A stretch of 64,000 nucleotides of DNA from Arcobacter sp. (GTDB taxonomy: Bacteria > Acidobacteriota > Terriglobia > Bryobacterales > Bryobacteraceae), in NCBI GenBank assembly GCA_020723085.1, contig DYJN01000003.1, forward strand, positions 1 to 64,000. Direction: 5' to 3'. Below the pieces are notes generated by a model. That model searched no databases, had not been told where the DNA came from, and was given only the letters and a program-made list of their open reading frames with translations. Of the stretch, positions 1 to 8,148 are shown piece after piece. A program made the position numbers and the translations under genes. The stretch's first letter is position 1. Each line of letters begins with the position of its first letter.

Positions 1-502
1 GAAGAATCGCGCCGCGGTCATGGCTTACGGTTGAGAGCGTAGACCGGGTGGCGATTCCACCCCGCACCATCCGGCGGCTGCACATCGAAATTGCACAGCC
101 GCCTCGACGAGCGGCAGGTAGGCGCCGCCTTACATTGCACGAGCGCGCTCCGCCGTTGCGGCCTCCACAAGCGGCAGGGAGGCGCCAGAACGGGGCCAAC
201 GCACAGTCCGGGCCATGGCTCAGCCGGGGGCGCCGTTCTGTGAGGGGGGCAAGCGCCGGATGCCCGCAGACGGGCGTTCAGCGCGCAGTGCAGGTCTTCC
301 GTCAGGGGAGCGAGCCCGGCACTCCCCCGGAGCCACTTTCAGCGGGCTTCGGCCCGAGAGCCCTCCGGCGGGCTTCGAGCCGCGGCGGCCAAGATGGTCT
401 GCTGATCGATCGCGTTGCTGGTTCGTTCTTCATGAGCGGGCGGCCCGTTCCGTTCCGCCCCTGGAAGGCAGGCGCCACGCGGCGGCGGGAGAGCCGGCTG
501 CG
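1..502. other. No gene recognised
   Basis: This GC-rich stretch has open frames on the plus strand, but they are Arg/Pro/Gly-rich, carry no domain motif and overlap one another, as expected of non-coding GC-rich DNA. The only structure I noticed is a short direct repeat: a 16-base block at 111-126 recurs with one mismatch at 171-186, 60 bp downstream. A gene truncated at the left window edge cannot be excluded. Confidence 0.5.
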
Positions 503-1186
503 TCAGGCCCTCGAGATTGCCGGTGCTTCGCTTTCCGGCGTCTCCATGAGCCGGCGTATGTCTTCCACGGCGCCACGCGGCGATCGGACGATCAGTTCAG
601 GCGAGAGGTCCGCTTTCCGGCCGTTCGGAGCTACGACGGTTAACTGGGGCACTATCATCATCCCGCCAGGCCACTCGCCTTTGGTCTCCCAATAGGAGAC
701 AGCGAAATCCCTTGGGTTGTAACCGGCCTGGCGCAGAGCTTCCGCCAGAGCCAGCTTGCTGTTCTGAGCGACGGGAGGCGGGCTGTCAGGCCTGCGCCAG
801 AAGAGGATCGCGTTGAACGGCTCAATGGAGTCTTCCGGCGCCTCCCGGAAGACGCCGGACAGATCGACCGGCGATCCCGTGCCGGGGGAGTCTTCGAGAG
901 TTGAATCCGTCTCGTTCTGTTTTGGGAGGCCAGTTCCGAATGGGCACAGTGCGTCGGCCAATTCGGGACTCAGCGCCTGAAGGTGACCGGGGCAGAAGAC
1001 GCGGGCCAAGCCGCTGACGGTCTGGCCCGTCCGGCCGGAGCCAGCTTCTTTGGCGGCCTCCTGGAGCGCACTGGTGAAGGCCTTGGCGGCGTCCGCCGTG
1101 GAGGATGCTGTCGGTGGAAGACTCGCGGAACTCTCGAGCCAGGAAGCCAGTCCCGCGGTTTTCGAAGAGGAGATTACGGCGCTCAT
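503..1186 (-). CDS. hypothetical protein, 227 aa
   Basis: I do not recognise a family. The first 60 residues are rich in Ser, Ala and Thr and look disordered. The last 80 residues are more folded-looking, with a YNPRDFAVSYW stretch near residue 155 and a final helix ending in RRLMETPESE. There is no signal peptide or membrane segment. The ATG at 1186 lacks a clear Shine-Dalgarno sequence. The gene follows the secreted protein at 1261-2079 on the same strand with a 74-nt gap, so the two may share a transcript. Function is unknown, and coding status is likely rather than certain because antisense frames are also open here. Confidence 0.55.
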   Translation of the reverse strand: MSAVISSSKTAGLASWLESSASLPPTASSTADAAKAFTSALQEAAKEAGSGRTGQTVSGLARVFCPGHLQALSPELADALCPFGTGLPKQNETDSTLEDSPGTGSPVDLSGVFREAPEDSIEPFNAILFWRRPDSPPPVAQNSKLALAEALRQAGYNPRDFAVSYWETKGEWPGGMMIVPQLTVVAPNGRKADLSPELIVRSPRGAVEDIRRLMETPESEAPAISRA

Positions 1187-1260
1187 GCCGGAGTTCAGAG
1201 CAGGTGACGGGCCACTCGCGGAGCGGCGAGAAGTCCGGCATTGGAGACGCAGCGGTGTAC

Positions 1261-2079
1261 TTACCGGCGGAACTCCACGCGCACGGTCTTCCTGGTGCCG
1301 AGCGGCTCAAAGATAAAGTGAACCTCCCCCGGAGCCGGCGCTGCGCCCTGTCCCGGGGTGTACGTGAGGGTCAGCGTGGCCTTGCCGCCCCTGGGCAGCG
1401 TCTCCGAGGAGAGCTTGCATTGCAGTCCGGCAGCGTTTGGGCAGGCCATCTTCAGATCCACGCGGCCCGGCATGCCGTTCAGGATCTCCACCGTTTCGGT
1501 CCCCCCTGAAGCCGGCAGAGCAACGGCGGTCCTGGAGAGCTTGACCATCGATGCCAGAGCCCTGGGATCTACAGGCGCTGACGGCGCCCCGGCGCCGGGG
1601 GGCGGAGGCGCGCCAGGCGGCCCCGCACTCGGCTTCATAATTCCGAAGGGCGAAGGAATGCCGTCCTTGGAAGGCTCGGGGATGTAGCGGCACCATGCGC
1701 CCTTCTCGAAGCGCCAGAGAGAGGTCAGCGGCGCCTTGACGGGAATCGGGCCGCTGAGCGTGTTCATGGTGGTGCCCAGCGCCATGGTGGCGCGCGCCTT
1801 GGTGAAGCCCTCCTCGTACAGCGTCTGGATCAGCTCGACGCTGGTCCAGCGTTGTTTCGCCATGTCGTAATACCGGTCCCGGCTCTCTTCGCACACGAGC
1901 GATTCAGCCTGCCGGAATCGCCCCTCGTGCTCAAGGTTGTAGAACTCGAGCACCCGCGCCCGCAGGGCCTCGTCGACGCCAGCCGGCGGCCGGTTGAAGC
2001 CCGTGCCGCCGACGGCTTGGCCAAAGGCGGCGGCGAAAAACAGAACCATTCCAGTGCCTGCAACGACGAGTGTCTTCAT
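1261..2079 (-). CDS. secreted hypothetical protein with C-terminal Ig-like segment
   Basis: The start is placed at the ATG at 2079. The open frame continues upstream, but it would run through the tRNA-Gln gene, which cannot be coding. From 2079 the protein has 272 residues and begins with a signal peptide (MKTLVVAGTGMVLFFAAAFG). The middle part holds an NTF2-like-looking segment, where RYYDMAKQRWTSVELI precedes a WRFEKGAWCRY block. A Pro/Gly/Ala-rich linker near residues 150-165 leads to about 95 residues of beta-strand pattern that resemble bacterial Ig-like repeats. It is probably exported to the periplasm or surface. No enzymatic motif is visible, and the function is unknown. Confidence 0.7.
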   Translation of the reverse strand: MKTLVVAGTGMVLFFAAAFGQAVGGTGFNRPPAGVDEALRARVLEFYNLEHEGRFRQAESLVCEESRDRYYDMAKQRWTSVELIQTLYEEGFTKARATMALGTTMNTLSGPIPVKAPLTSLWRFEKGAWCRYIPEPSKDGIPSPFGIMKPSAGPPGAPPPPGAGAPSAPVDPRALASMVKLSRTAVALPASGGTETVEILNGMPGRVDLKMACPNAAGLQCKLSSETLPRGGKATLTLTYTPGQGAAPAPGEVHFIFEPLGTRKTVRVEFRR

Positions 2080-2102
2080 GACGGGGATCAGAAACCGGGG
2101 AG

Positions 2103-2176
2103 TGGCTGGGAGGCAGGGATTCGAACCCCGATACGCAGATCCAGAGTCTGCAGTCTTACCATTAGACGACCTCCCA
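2103..2176 (-). tRNA. tRNA-Gln (anticodon CUG)
   Basis: The reverse strand folds as a 74-nt cloverleaf. The acceptor stem begins TGGGAGG, as in bacterial tRNA-Gln, and pairs with CCTCCCA. The anticodon stem GCAGA/TCTGC encloses loop CTCTGGA, which gives anticodon CTG. The T arm contains GGTTCGAATCC, and the 3' CCA is encoded. It lies just upstream of the secreted protein gene ending at 1261. Confidence 0.95.
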
Positions 2177-2265
2177 GCGAGGCCATCCCCATTATAACAA
2201 ACGGCTCCGAAATAGAAGACGCGCAAGGCCGCACTGCGTTAGAGTAGGCGTGAAAGGAAATCCCC

Positions 2266-3447
2266 ATGACCTCCAGCCGCCGTCATTTCCTCGCGGGCTC
2301 CGCCGCAGCCGCCGCGCCCGTCATCCTGCAAGGCTCGCCCTCATCCACTGCCGCCAATGACAAACCCGCCTTCGGCGTGATCGCGGCGGGCGGGCGGGGG
2401 CGCTACCTGGCGCGCTATTTCGCCAAACTCGGCGCCGTATGCGTGGCTGTCTGCGACGTGCGGGAGGACTGCCTCCAGGAAGCGCTGAAAGACTTCCCGC
2501 AAGCCAAGACGTATTACCACCACGAAGAGCTGCTGGCGCAGAAGGGAATCGACTTCACCGTCTGCGCCGGCCCCGACCACTGGCATTTGCAGCACCTGCT
2601 CGACTCGCTGAAAGCGGGCAAGGATGTTTACACCGAGAAGCCGCTGTCGAAGACGCTGCACGAGAGCGCGGTGATGGTGGACGCGGTGCGCCGGAGCGGA
2701 AAGGTCGTACAGGTGGGCATGCAGAGGCGCAGCGCGCCGGCGCTGATCAAGGCCAAGCAGATGGTGGATGACGGCATTTTAGGCCGCATCACCATGGTGA
2801 AGGCCAAGTGGCACTGGAACACAGCCCGCCCGCTGAACAACGCGCCCTTCCCCGGCAGAGTGGACTGGGAGAGATTTCTTGGCCCTGCGCCGAAACGCCC
2901 CATGGAGCCGCGCCGTCTCCGGTATTGGCGCTGGTTCCGCGATTACGCCGGCGGCAATATGACCGACCAGGGCACCCATCTGATGGACGTCGTGCAGTGG
3001 TTCACGAACTCGCCCCCGCCCCGCGCCGCCACGGCGATGGGCTTCGTGGCGAAGAACGAAGGCGCCGAGCACCCGGAGGTCTTCAGCGCCACCTTCGATT
3101 ACGGCCGCTTCCTGACATGCTGGGAGCTGAACTACTGCAACGACTTCGACGACAGCTGGTCCATTCTCTTCATGGGAGATGAAGGCACCATGCTGCTCAA
3201 CGACGCGGGCGTCACCGTCTGGAAGGAGCCCTGGAAGAGCAACCGCACGCCCATCGCGGAAGAGAAAGCGCCGGTTCCCATCGAAACCCACATCCAGAAC
3301 TTCCTCGACTGCCTCAAGAGCCGCAAGCAGCCCAACTGCACCGTGGACATCGCGCAGCGCGCCGTCGCCGGACCTCATCTGGCGAACACCGCCATGGACC
3401 TGGGCCGCACGGTGAGGCTGGCCGAGGATCTCGTCACCGTATCATGA
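2266..3447 (+). CDS. Tat-exported Gfo/Idh/MocA family oxidoreductase
   Basis: This 393-residue protein opens with a twin-arginine signal (SRRHFLAGSAAAAAPVIL, residues 4-21). A Rossmann NAD(P)-binding fold follows, with FGVIAAGGRGRY as its glycine-rich loop near residues 36-47. The family hallmark EKPLSKT (near 125-131) carries the catalytic-region lysine. The C-terminal half matches the GFO/IDH alpha/beta domain. Such proteins usually oxidise or epimerise sugars or cyclitols with bound nicotinamide cofactor, and Tat export implies folding with cofactor before translocation to the periplasm. Its stop overlaps the start of the barrel gene at 3444 by 4 nt, so the two are probably co-translated. 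The substrate cannot be told. Confidence 0.9.
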   Translation: MTSSRRHFLAGSAAAAAPVILQGSPSSTAANDKPAFGVIAAGGRGRYLARYFAKLGAVCVAVCDVREDCLQEALKDFPQAKTYYHHEELLAQKGIDFTVCAGPDHWHLQHLLDSLKAGKDVYTEKPLSKTLHESAVMVDAVRRSGKVVQVGMQRRSAPALIKAKQMVDDGILGRITMVKAKWHWNTARPLNNAPFPGRVDWERFLGPAPKRPMEPRRLRYWRWFRDYAGGNMTDQGTHLMDVVQWFTNSPPPRAATAMGFVAKNEGAEHPEVFSATFDYGRFLTCWELNYCNDFDDSWSILFMGDEGTMLLNDAGVTVWKEPWKSNRTPIAEEKAPVPIETHIQNFLDCLKSRKQPNCTVDIAQRAVAGPHLANTAMDLGRTVRLAEDLVTVS

Positions 3448-3989
3448 AACAATTTTCCGCGCTTCTGTTTTTGCTCGCCGCTTCCGCCGCCGCCCAGCCG
3501 CTGCATTTCGGCCTGCGCGGCGGCTTCGCTTTGCAGGATGTCATCGACTCGCGCGGCAACCTCCGCGCGGCGTCCAGCCACTGGACCCTGGGGCCCACGG
3601 CGGAGCTGAGCCTGCCGTTCGGCTTCGCCGCCGGCGCGGATCTGCTCTATCGCAGGCTTGAGTATCAGGATCCCGCCTCGAAAACGGCGAACTCCTGGAC
3701 CGTGCCGCTGCTGTTGAAGTACTACCTGCCGGGCGATGGCGCGCGGTATTTCCTCGAAGCTGGGCCGTCGTTCCGGTCGCTCGGCAACCTGCCCCGGCTG
3801 GAAGGCGGCGCCACCAAGGGCTTCGCCATGGGGGCGGGCGTGCGGTTCGGCGCCGGGCTGGCGCGCTTCTCGATGGGGCTGCGGTACAGCCGTTACGGCG
3901 AAGGGCGCGGAACGGATGTCAATGCGCCGGCAGGGACGCTGCGCACGAAGGAGAACCAGGTGGACCTGCTATTCGGGCTGACGTTCTGA
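3444..3989 (+). CDS. small outer-membrane beta-barrel protein
   Basis: The protein has 181 residues, with a signal peptide (MKQFSALLFLLAASAAAQ) followed by alternating hydrophobic and polar strands. It has glycine-rich turns and ends LLFGLTF, with the aromatic C-terminus typical of barrels inserted in the outer membrane. Length and pattern fit an eight-stranded OmpA-like or PorT-like barrel. The ATG overlaps the stop of the preceding oxidoreductase (ATGA), so the genes form a two-gene operon. It ends directly against the convergent thiG gene with no intergenic space. Function is unknown beyond an outer-membrane location. Confidence 0.75.
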   Translation: MKQFSALLFLLAASAAAQPLHFGLRGGFALQDVIDSRGNLRAASSHWTLGPTAELSLPFGFAAGADLLYRRLEYQDPASKTANSWTVPLLLKYYLPGDGARYFLEAGPSFRSLGNLPRLEGGATKGFAMGAGVRFGAGLARFSMGLRYSRYGEGRGTDVNAPAGTLRTKENQVDLLFGLTF

Positions 3990-4766
3990 TCAGCGGATGA
4001 GGCCTGCGAGCGGCGAACTGGCGCTCGCGTAAAGCCGCCGCTCCATCCGCCCGGCGAGAAAGGCGAGCCGCCCGGCCTCCACGGCGTGCTTCATCGCCGC
4101 CGCCATGGCGGCGCTGTTCTGCGCAGCGGCGACGGCGGTGTTCAGCAGCACGCCGTCAAAGCCCATTTCCAGGGCGATGCAGGCGTCCGATGCCGTTCCA
4201 ACGCCAGCATCGACGACCAACGGCACTTCCGTGATCTGCTCGCGCAGAATCCGCAGCGCGGCGAAGTTCTGGATGCCCAGCCCGCTGCCGATCGGTGCGG
4301 CGAGAGGCATCACGGCAGCCGCGCCGGCGTCGATCAGCCGCTTCGCCGTGATCAGGTCATCGTTGGTGTAAGGCAAAACGACGAACCCTTCCTTCACCAG
4401 AATCTTCGTAGCTTCCACCAACCCGTAGACGTCGGGAAACAGCGTCTTCTCGTCGCCGATCACTTCGAGCTTGATCCAGTTGGAGAGCCCCACTTCGCGC
4501 GCCAGCAACGCCGTGCGCACGGCGTCGTCGGCGTTGTAGCACCCCGCAGTATTGGGCAGGATGAAGTACTTCGAGCGGTCGATGTAGTCGAGCATGGACT
4601 CCTTCGACCGGTCGGTGAGGTTGACCCGCCGCACCGCCACCGTCACGACTTCCGCGCCAGACGCCTCATGGCAGCGCACCATCTCGTCGAAGGTGCGGTA
4701 TTTGCCGGTTCCGATCATGAGGCGGGAACGGAATGTGCGTCCGGCGATGGTGAAGGGAGTGTCCAT
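3990..4766 (-). CDS. thiG: thiazole synthase ThiG
   Basis: ThiG forms the thiazole phosphate of thiamine from deoxyxylulose 5-phosphate, ThiS-thiocarboxylate and dehydroglycine in the cytoplasm. The protein has 258 residues, the usual family length. It shows the opening FTIAGRTFRSRLMIGTGKY, the Schiff-base lysine region WIKLEVIGDEKTLFPD near residue 98, and the phosphate-binding barrel strands VVDAGVGTASDA and GFDGVLLNTAVA. It stands alone here: thiS, thiF, thiH or thiO and thiC are not in the window, and I see no TPP-riboswitch core in the 100 nt upstream. It converges tail-to-tail with the barrel gene. Confidence 0.95.
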   Translation of the reverse strand: MDTPFTIAGRTFRSRLMIGTGKYRTFDEMVRCHEASGAEVVTVAVRRVNLTDRSKESMLDYIDRSKYFILPNTAGCYNADDAVRTALLAREVGLSNWIKLEVIGDEKTLFPDVYGLVEATKILVKEGFVVLPYTNDDLITAKRLIDAGAAAVMPLAAPIGSGLGIQNFAALRILREQITEVPLVVDAGVGTASDACIALEMGFDGVLLNTAVAAAQNSAAMAAAMKHAVEAGRLAFLAGRMERRLYASASSPLAGLIR

Positions 4767-4866
4767 GCTTTCATTGTACGGCGGTCCGCCCAGGCTTCCG
4801 GGCAGGACGGTATAGTAACGAGTGGGGGCTGGCCGCGGCGCCTGGAGCGCCGGCGCCCGCCTTTTC

Positions 4867-4942
4867 GGGCCCTTAGCACAATGGTTAGTGCAGCGGACTC
4901 ATAATCCGTTGGTTGCAGGTTCGAGTCCTGCAGGGCCCACCA
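4867..4942 (+). tRNA. tRNA-Ile2 (CAU, lysidine type)
   Basis: This is a 76-nt cloverleaf with acceptor stem GGGCCCT and encoded CCA. The anticodon loop CTCATAA gives CAT. The body closely matches known bacterial tRNA-Ile2 (ileX) rather than elongator or initiator Met, particularly the D arm TTAGC...GGTTAG and the ACTCATAATC anticodon region. TilS would therefore be expected to convert C34 to lysidine so that it reads AUA. A GC hairpin ending in TTTT lies directly upstream. Confidence 0.88.
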
Positions 4943-5134
4943 CTGCCAGACAGACGGGGCGGGACAGCCTCCTCGAACTGCGCAGATACCGTCCGCCATC
5001 CAAGACGTCAGCTGCGAAGAACGGCTGATCCGGGGACGCACAACTGGAATCGGCGGTGAAAGAAGCCATCGCGGGCGGACGCATCCCCCTCGGGCATGCC
5101 CGCGAATACAGAGAAGGCGTGTGGGCAGGAAAGA

Positions 5135-5509
5135 TCAGGACCGGGCCGGCTTGTCGGCTGATGCCGGCCCGGAAGTGGATGAAAAAGAGACTACCAGCGG
5201 GGCTCGTCCACCGCCGCCGCCGTAGCCGCCGCGGTCGCCGCGGCCGCCGCCGAATGAGCGCTCCTCGCGCGGGCGCGCCTCATTCACATTGATTTTGCGG
5301 CCGCCGAAGTCCATGCCATTCAGCGCGTTGATGGCGCGCTCGGCTTCCTCGTCGTTCGACATCTCGACGAAGGCGAATCCGCGGCTGCGTCCCGTCTCCC
5401 GGTCCGTGATGATGCTGACTCGATCCACGGTTCCGTAGTTTTCAAACAACCCCCGAACGGCATCCTCGCTCGAGTTGAAACTCAAGTTCCCAACGAAAAT
5501 ATTCTTCAC
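5135..5509 (-). CDS. RRM-domain glycine-rich RNA-binding protein
   Basis: The protein is a small cytoplasmic RNA chaperone-like protein of 124 residues with one RNA recognition motif. RNP2 is IFVGNLS (residues 4-10) and RNP1 is RGFAFVEM (near 44-51), followed by an Arg/Gly-rich tail. The start is a GTG at 5509 with AAGGAGT upstream at good spacing. The tail after residue 100 departs from the usual short glycine-rich end. In the neighbouring frame the same DNA reads DEPRW then stop, a typical ending for this family, so a one-base indel in the GGC repeats may have extended the protein by about 20 residues. Bacterial RRM proteins are often cold-induced; nothing in the sequence proves that here. 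Confidence 0.88.
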   Translation of the reverse strand: MKNIFVGNLSFNSSEDAVRGLFENYGTVDRVSIITDRETGRSRGFAFVEMSNDEEAERAINALNGMDFGGRKINVNEARPREERSFGGGRGDRGGYGGGGGRAPLVVSFSSTSGPASADKPARS

Positions 5510-5756
5510 TCAGACACTCCTTCGTATTTCGACTGCGGCCGTGCGATCAGGGGAGTTCGGACAGGGGAGATACCACGGAGGCCAGACTCGATCCTAACAG
5601 ACGCGGACGATCAAAATACGCTCTCAGAATACCAGACGCGTCAAGTCTTGGGAAGCAGAATTCGACTGGAAGCGGAAAATTCAAGGCCTCCCCCGGCGCC
5701 TCGTCTGCTTCGGCGGCTCGCCATGCGGCTCCGCCGCCGGTAGAATGGAGGGCGCC

Positions 5757-6767
5757 ATGCGAAGGAACTGCAAGATTTCACTGCTTCTCGCCGCCCTGGC
5801 GCTGGCCTGCGGGGCTCAGCCGCCAAGGTCGTATCCGGTTCTCGGCAAGATCATCCGCGAGGACCCGCGGCTGGAGGCGCTGCTGCCGGCGGATGCGCGG
5901 ATCGAGGTTCTCGCCACGGGCTTTGACTGGTCGGAAGGCCCGGTTTGGGACCGGAAAGGGGGTTTCCTGCTTTTCTCGGACGTCCCGCGGAACTCCATCT
6001 ATCAGTGGAGCCGCGAGCGCGGCATCGAGCTGTACCTCAAGCCGTCCGGCTACACGGGCGTTGCCGGCTACGGGCGCGAACCCGGCAGCAACGGGCTCCT
6101 GATCGACAGGCAGGGGCGCCTGATTCTGATGGAGCATGGGGACCGGCGGGTGGCGCGCATGGATCCTGATGGCGGCAAGGTCACGCTCGCCGACCGGTAT
6201 CAGGGCAAACGCCTGAACAGCCCGAACGACGGCACGCTGAAGTCCAACGGCGACCTGTACTTCACGGATCCCCCATACGGGCTGCCGAAACAGTGGAACG
6301 ATCCGCGCCGGGAGCTCGATTTTTGCGGCGTCTACCGATGGTCCAGCGGCGCGCTCACGCTTCTGACGTCCGAGTTGAGCCGTCCCAACGGCATCGGTTT
6401 CTCTCCCGATGAGAAGACGCTGTACGTGGCCAACAGCGATCCTCAGCGCGCCATCTGGATGGCCTATCCGGTCAAGGACGATGGCACGCTGGGCGCCGGG
6501 CGGGTGTTTGCGGACGTGACGGCGATGGTGAGCCGCGAACTGCCCGGACTGCCGGACGGGTTGAAGGTGGACGCGCGAGGCAATCTGTGGGCCACCGGAC
6601 CAGGAGGCGTACATATTTATGCGCCCGATGGAAGGCGCCTGGGACGCATGGATACCGGAGAAGCCACCGCCAATGTGGCCTGGGGCGACGATGGTTCGAC
6701 GCTGTACATCACGGCGGACATGTATCTGTGCCGGGTGAAGACGAAAACCCGCGGTGCGGGGTGGTGA
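5757..6767 (+). CDS. SMP-30/gluconolactonase/LRE family protein
   Basis: The protein is a six-bladed beta-propeller of the SMP-30/gluconolactonase family, whose members hydrolyse lactones with a bound divalent cation. From the ATG at 5757 it has 336 residues. GGAGGG lies 4 nt ahead, and an ATG at 5745 in the same frame is an alternative start. A signal peptide (RRNCKISLLLAALALACGAQ) indicates export. Family blocks are WSEGPVWD (metal-binding Glu), NSPNDGTLKSNGDLYFTDPPYG, and LSRPNGIGFSPDEKTLYV, with GLPDGLKVDARGNLWAT near the C-terminus, which keep the usual Glu/Asn/Asp metal ligands. Sugar or aromatic lactones are plausible substrates. The gene is monocistronic, facing the convergent 90-aa gene. 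Confidence 0.9.
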   Translation: MRRNCKISLLLAALALACGAQPPRSYPVLGKIIREDPRLEALLPADARIEVLATGFDWSEGPVWDRKGGFLLFSDVPRNSIYQWSRERGIELYLKPSGYTGVAGYGREPGSNGLLIDRQGRLILMEHGDRRVARMDPDGGKVTLADRYQGKRLNSPNDGTLKSNGDLYFTDPPYGLPKQWNDPRRELDFCGVYRWSSGALTLLTSELSRPNGIGFSPDEKTLYVANSDPQRAIWMAYPVKDDGTLGAGRVFADVTAMVSRELPGLPDGLKVDARGNLWATGPGGVHIYAPDGRRLGRMDTGEATANVAWGDDGSTLYITADMYLCRVKTKTRGAGW

Positions 6768-6830
6768 TTCGGGTCCGCCTCCCGTTCGCCCGGGAGAGGA
6801 TTTGCGCCGGCGGCCACAGCGCGGGGACCG

Positions 6831-7103
6831 TTACTCGATGTCGCGCACGCTTTTGGGCGGCGTGCGCCCGCACTGCATGGAATCGGTCATCCCTGAGGCC
6901 AGCAGCGCACAGGCGTTGTCCGTGGCGGCGCGCAACGCATCTTCGCGCGTCGGTCCCGCGGCGGTACGGCAGGCTGTCTGTCCGCGGAACTCCATGCAGA
7001 CCTCCACGCGGTGGCGGCGCCCGGACATCATCATCCACGTCATGATGCCCGCCAGAAGCAGGAAGCCCGTGACTGCCAGGAAGGCCAGCTTGCGGGGATT
7101 CAT
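6831..7103 (-). CDS. small membrane-anchored protein, 90 aa
   Basis: The family is not recognised. Residues 6-26 form one hydrophobic helix, followed by a Met-rich stretch and a soluble part of about 60 residues outside the membrane. The soluble part carries four cysteines (CMEF, TACR, NACALL, MQCG) that could form two disulfides in the periplasm. Its ATG overlaps the accA stop by 4 nt (ATGA), so it is translated from the same mRNA as accA and probably by coupling. Co-transcription with fatty-acid synthesis does not by itself give a function. Confidence 0.75.
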   Translation of the reverse strand: MNPRKLAFLAVTGFLLLAGIMTWMMMSGRRHRVEVCMEFRGQTACRTAAGPTREDALRAATDNACALLASGMTDSMQCGRTPPKSVRDIE

Positions 7104-8047
7104 GCACTCGCCTCAGAGAAGAAATTGCCCATGCGGCGGAACTTTTCCACGCGATGGGCGATCACCTGCTCTGGAGTCATGCCGCTGAACTCGGCGATGG
7201 AGGCGTTCAAGGCCTGCAACAAGTACTCCGCGGCGCGGTCATAATCTTCATGCGCCCCTTCGCCGGGCTCGGGGATGATCCCGTCGATCAGTTCCAGGCG
7301 CAGCAGGTCGGGCGCGGTCAGCTTCAGCGCTGAGGCGGCGCGTTCGCCCTTGCCGGCGTCGCGATAGATAATGGCGGCGCAGCTTTCCGGGCTGATGACG
7401 CTGTAGATCGCGTTTTCCAGCATCAGCACCTTGTTGCCGATGCCGAGGGCCAGGGCGCCGCCGGAGCCTCCTTCTCCGATCACGGCCACGATCACCGGCG
7501 AAGCCAGCCGCGACATCTCGCGCAGATTCCAGGCGATCGCCTCCGCCTGCCCGCGCTCCTCGGCGTCGATGCCGGGGTAGGCGCCGGGAGTGTCGAGAAA
7601 CGTGATGATCGGACGGCGGAACTTGGCCGCCAGTTCCATGACGCGCATGGCCTTGCGGTAGCCCTCGGGTTTCGGCATGCCGAAGTTGCGGTACAGCTTC
7701 TGCTTCGTGTCGCGCCCCTTCTGCTGTCCGATGATCATGGCGGGAGCGCCGCCGATCAGCGTGCCGAAGCCGGTGACAATGGCCGGGTCGTCGCTGAAGC
7801 AGCGGTCGCCGCGAATCTCTGTGAAATCCGGCATGATCCGCTGGATGTAATCGAGCGAGTGCGGACGCTTGGGGTGGCGCGCCAGCTTGACGCGTTGCCA
7901 GGCGAGGTTGATGCCCTGTTCGCCCCGCAGCGAGCGCAACCGCTCCTGAAGTTCCTCCAGCCGGGCCTGGTCGCCCGTGGACTTCATTTGCAGTTGCGCG
8001 ATCTGCCGCTCGAGTTCGGCGATTGGGTCCGGCGATGGGCCGCTCAT
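7100..8047 (-). CDS. accA: acetyl-CoA carboxylase carboxyltransferase subunit alpha
   Basis: AccA pairs with AccD to transfer the carboxyl group from biotin-BCCP to acetyl-CoA, making malonyl-CoA for fatty-acid synthesis. The protein has 315 residues, a normal length. The N-terminal coiled-coil (IAELERQIAQLQMK) is followed by the crotonase-like fold, with GDRCFSDDPAIVTG, the GQQKGRDTKQKLYRNFGMP block, and the oxyanion-forming GEGGSGGALALG near residue 200. The C-terminal motif SPESCAAIIYRD is also present. It is the first gene of a two-gene unit with the 90-aa membrane protein. accD, accB and accC are not in the window. Confidence 0.96.
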   Translation of the reverse strand: MSGPSPDPIAELERQIAQLQMKSTGDQARLEELQERLRSLRGEQGINLAWQRVKLARHPKRPHSLDYIQRIMPDFTEIRGDRCFSDDPAIVTGFGTLIGGAPAMIIGQQKGRDTKQKLYRNFGMPKPEGYRKAMRVMELAAKFRRPIITFLDTPGAYPGIDAEERGQAEAIAWNLREMSRLASPVIVAVIGEGGSGGALALGIGNKVLMLENAIYSVISPESCAAIIYRDAGKGERAASALKLTAPDLLRLELIDGIIPEPGEGAHEDYDRAAEYLLQALNASIAEFSGMTPEQVIAHRVEKFRRMGNFFSEASA

Positions 8048-8148
8048 CGGATGAATTCCTCTCCTATCGAGTCTAGCCCGCGCGGCCCTTCTGATGCGCG
8101 GAAAGGGGCCGCGGCGCGGCTCCTGCCGGATGGACGTGCGTCCCGGTT

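Noticed and set aside
2079-2226. Upstream extension of the secreted protein gene through tRNA-Gln
   Set aside because: The extension translates the antisense-overlapping tRNA sequence; the ATG at 2079 begins a good signal peptide.
4767-4866. TPP riboswitch upstream of thiG
   Set aside because: The conserved CTGAGA and ACC..GAACCTGAT core is not present in the leader.
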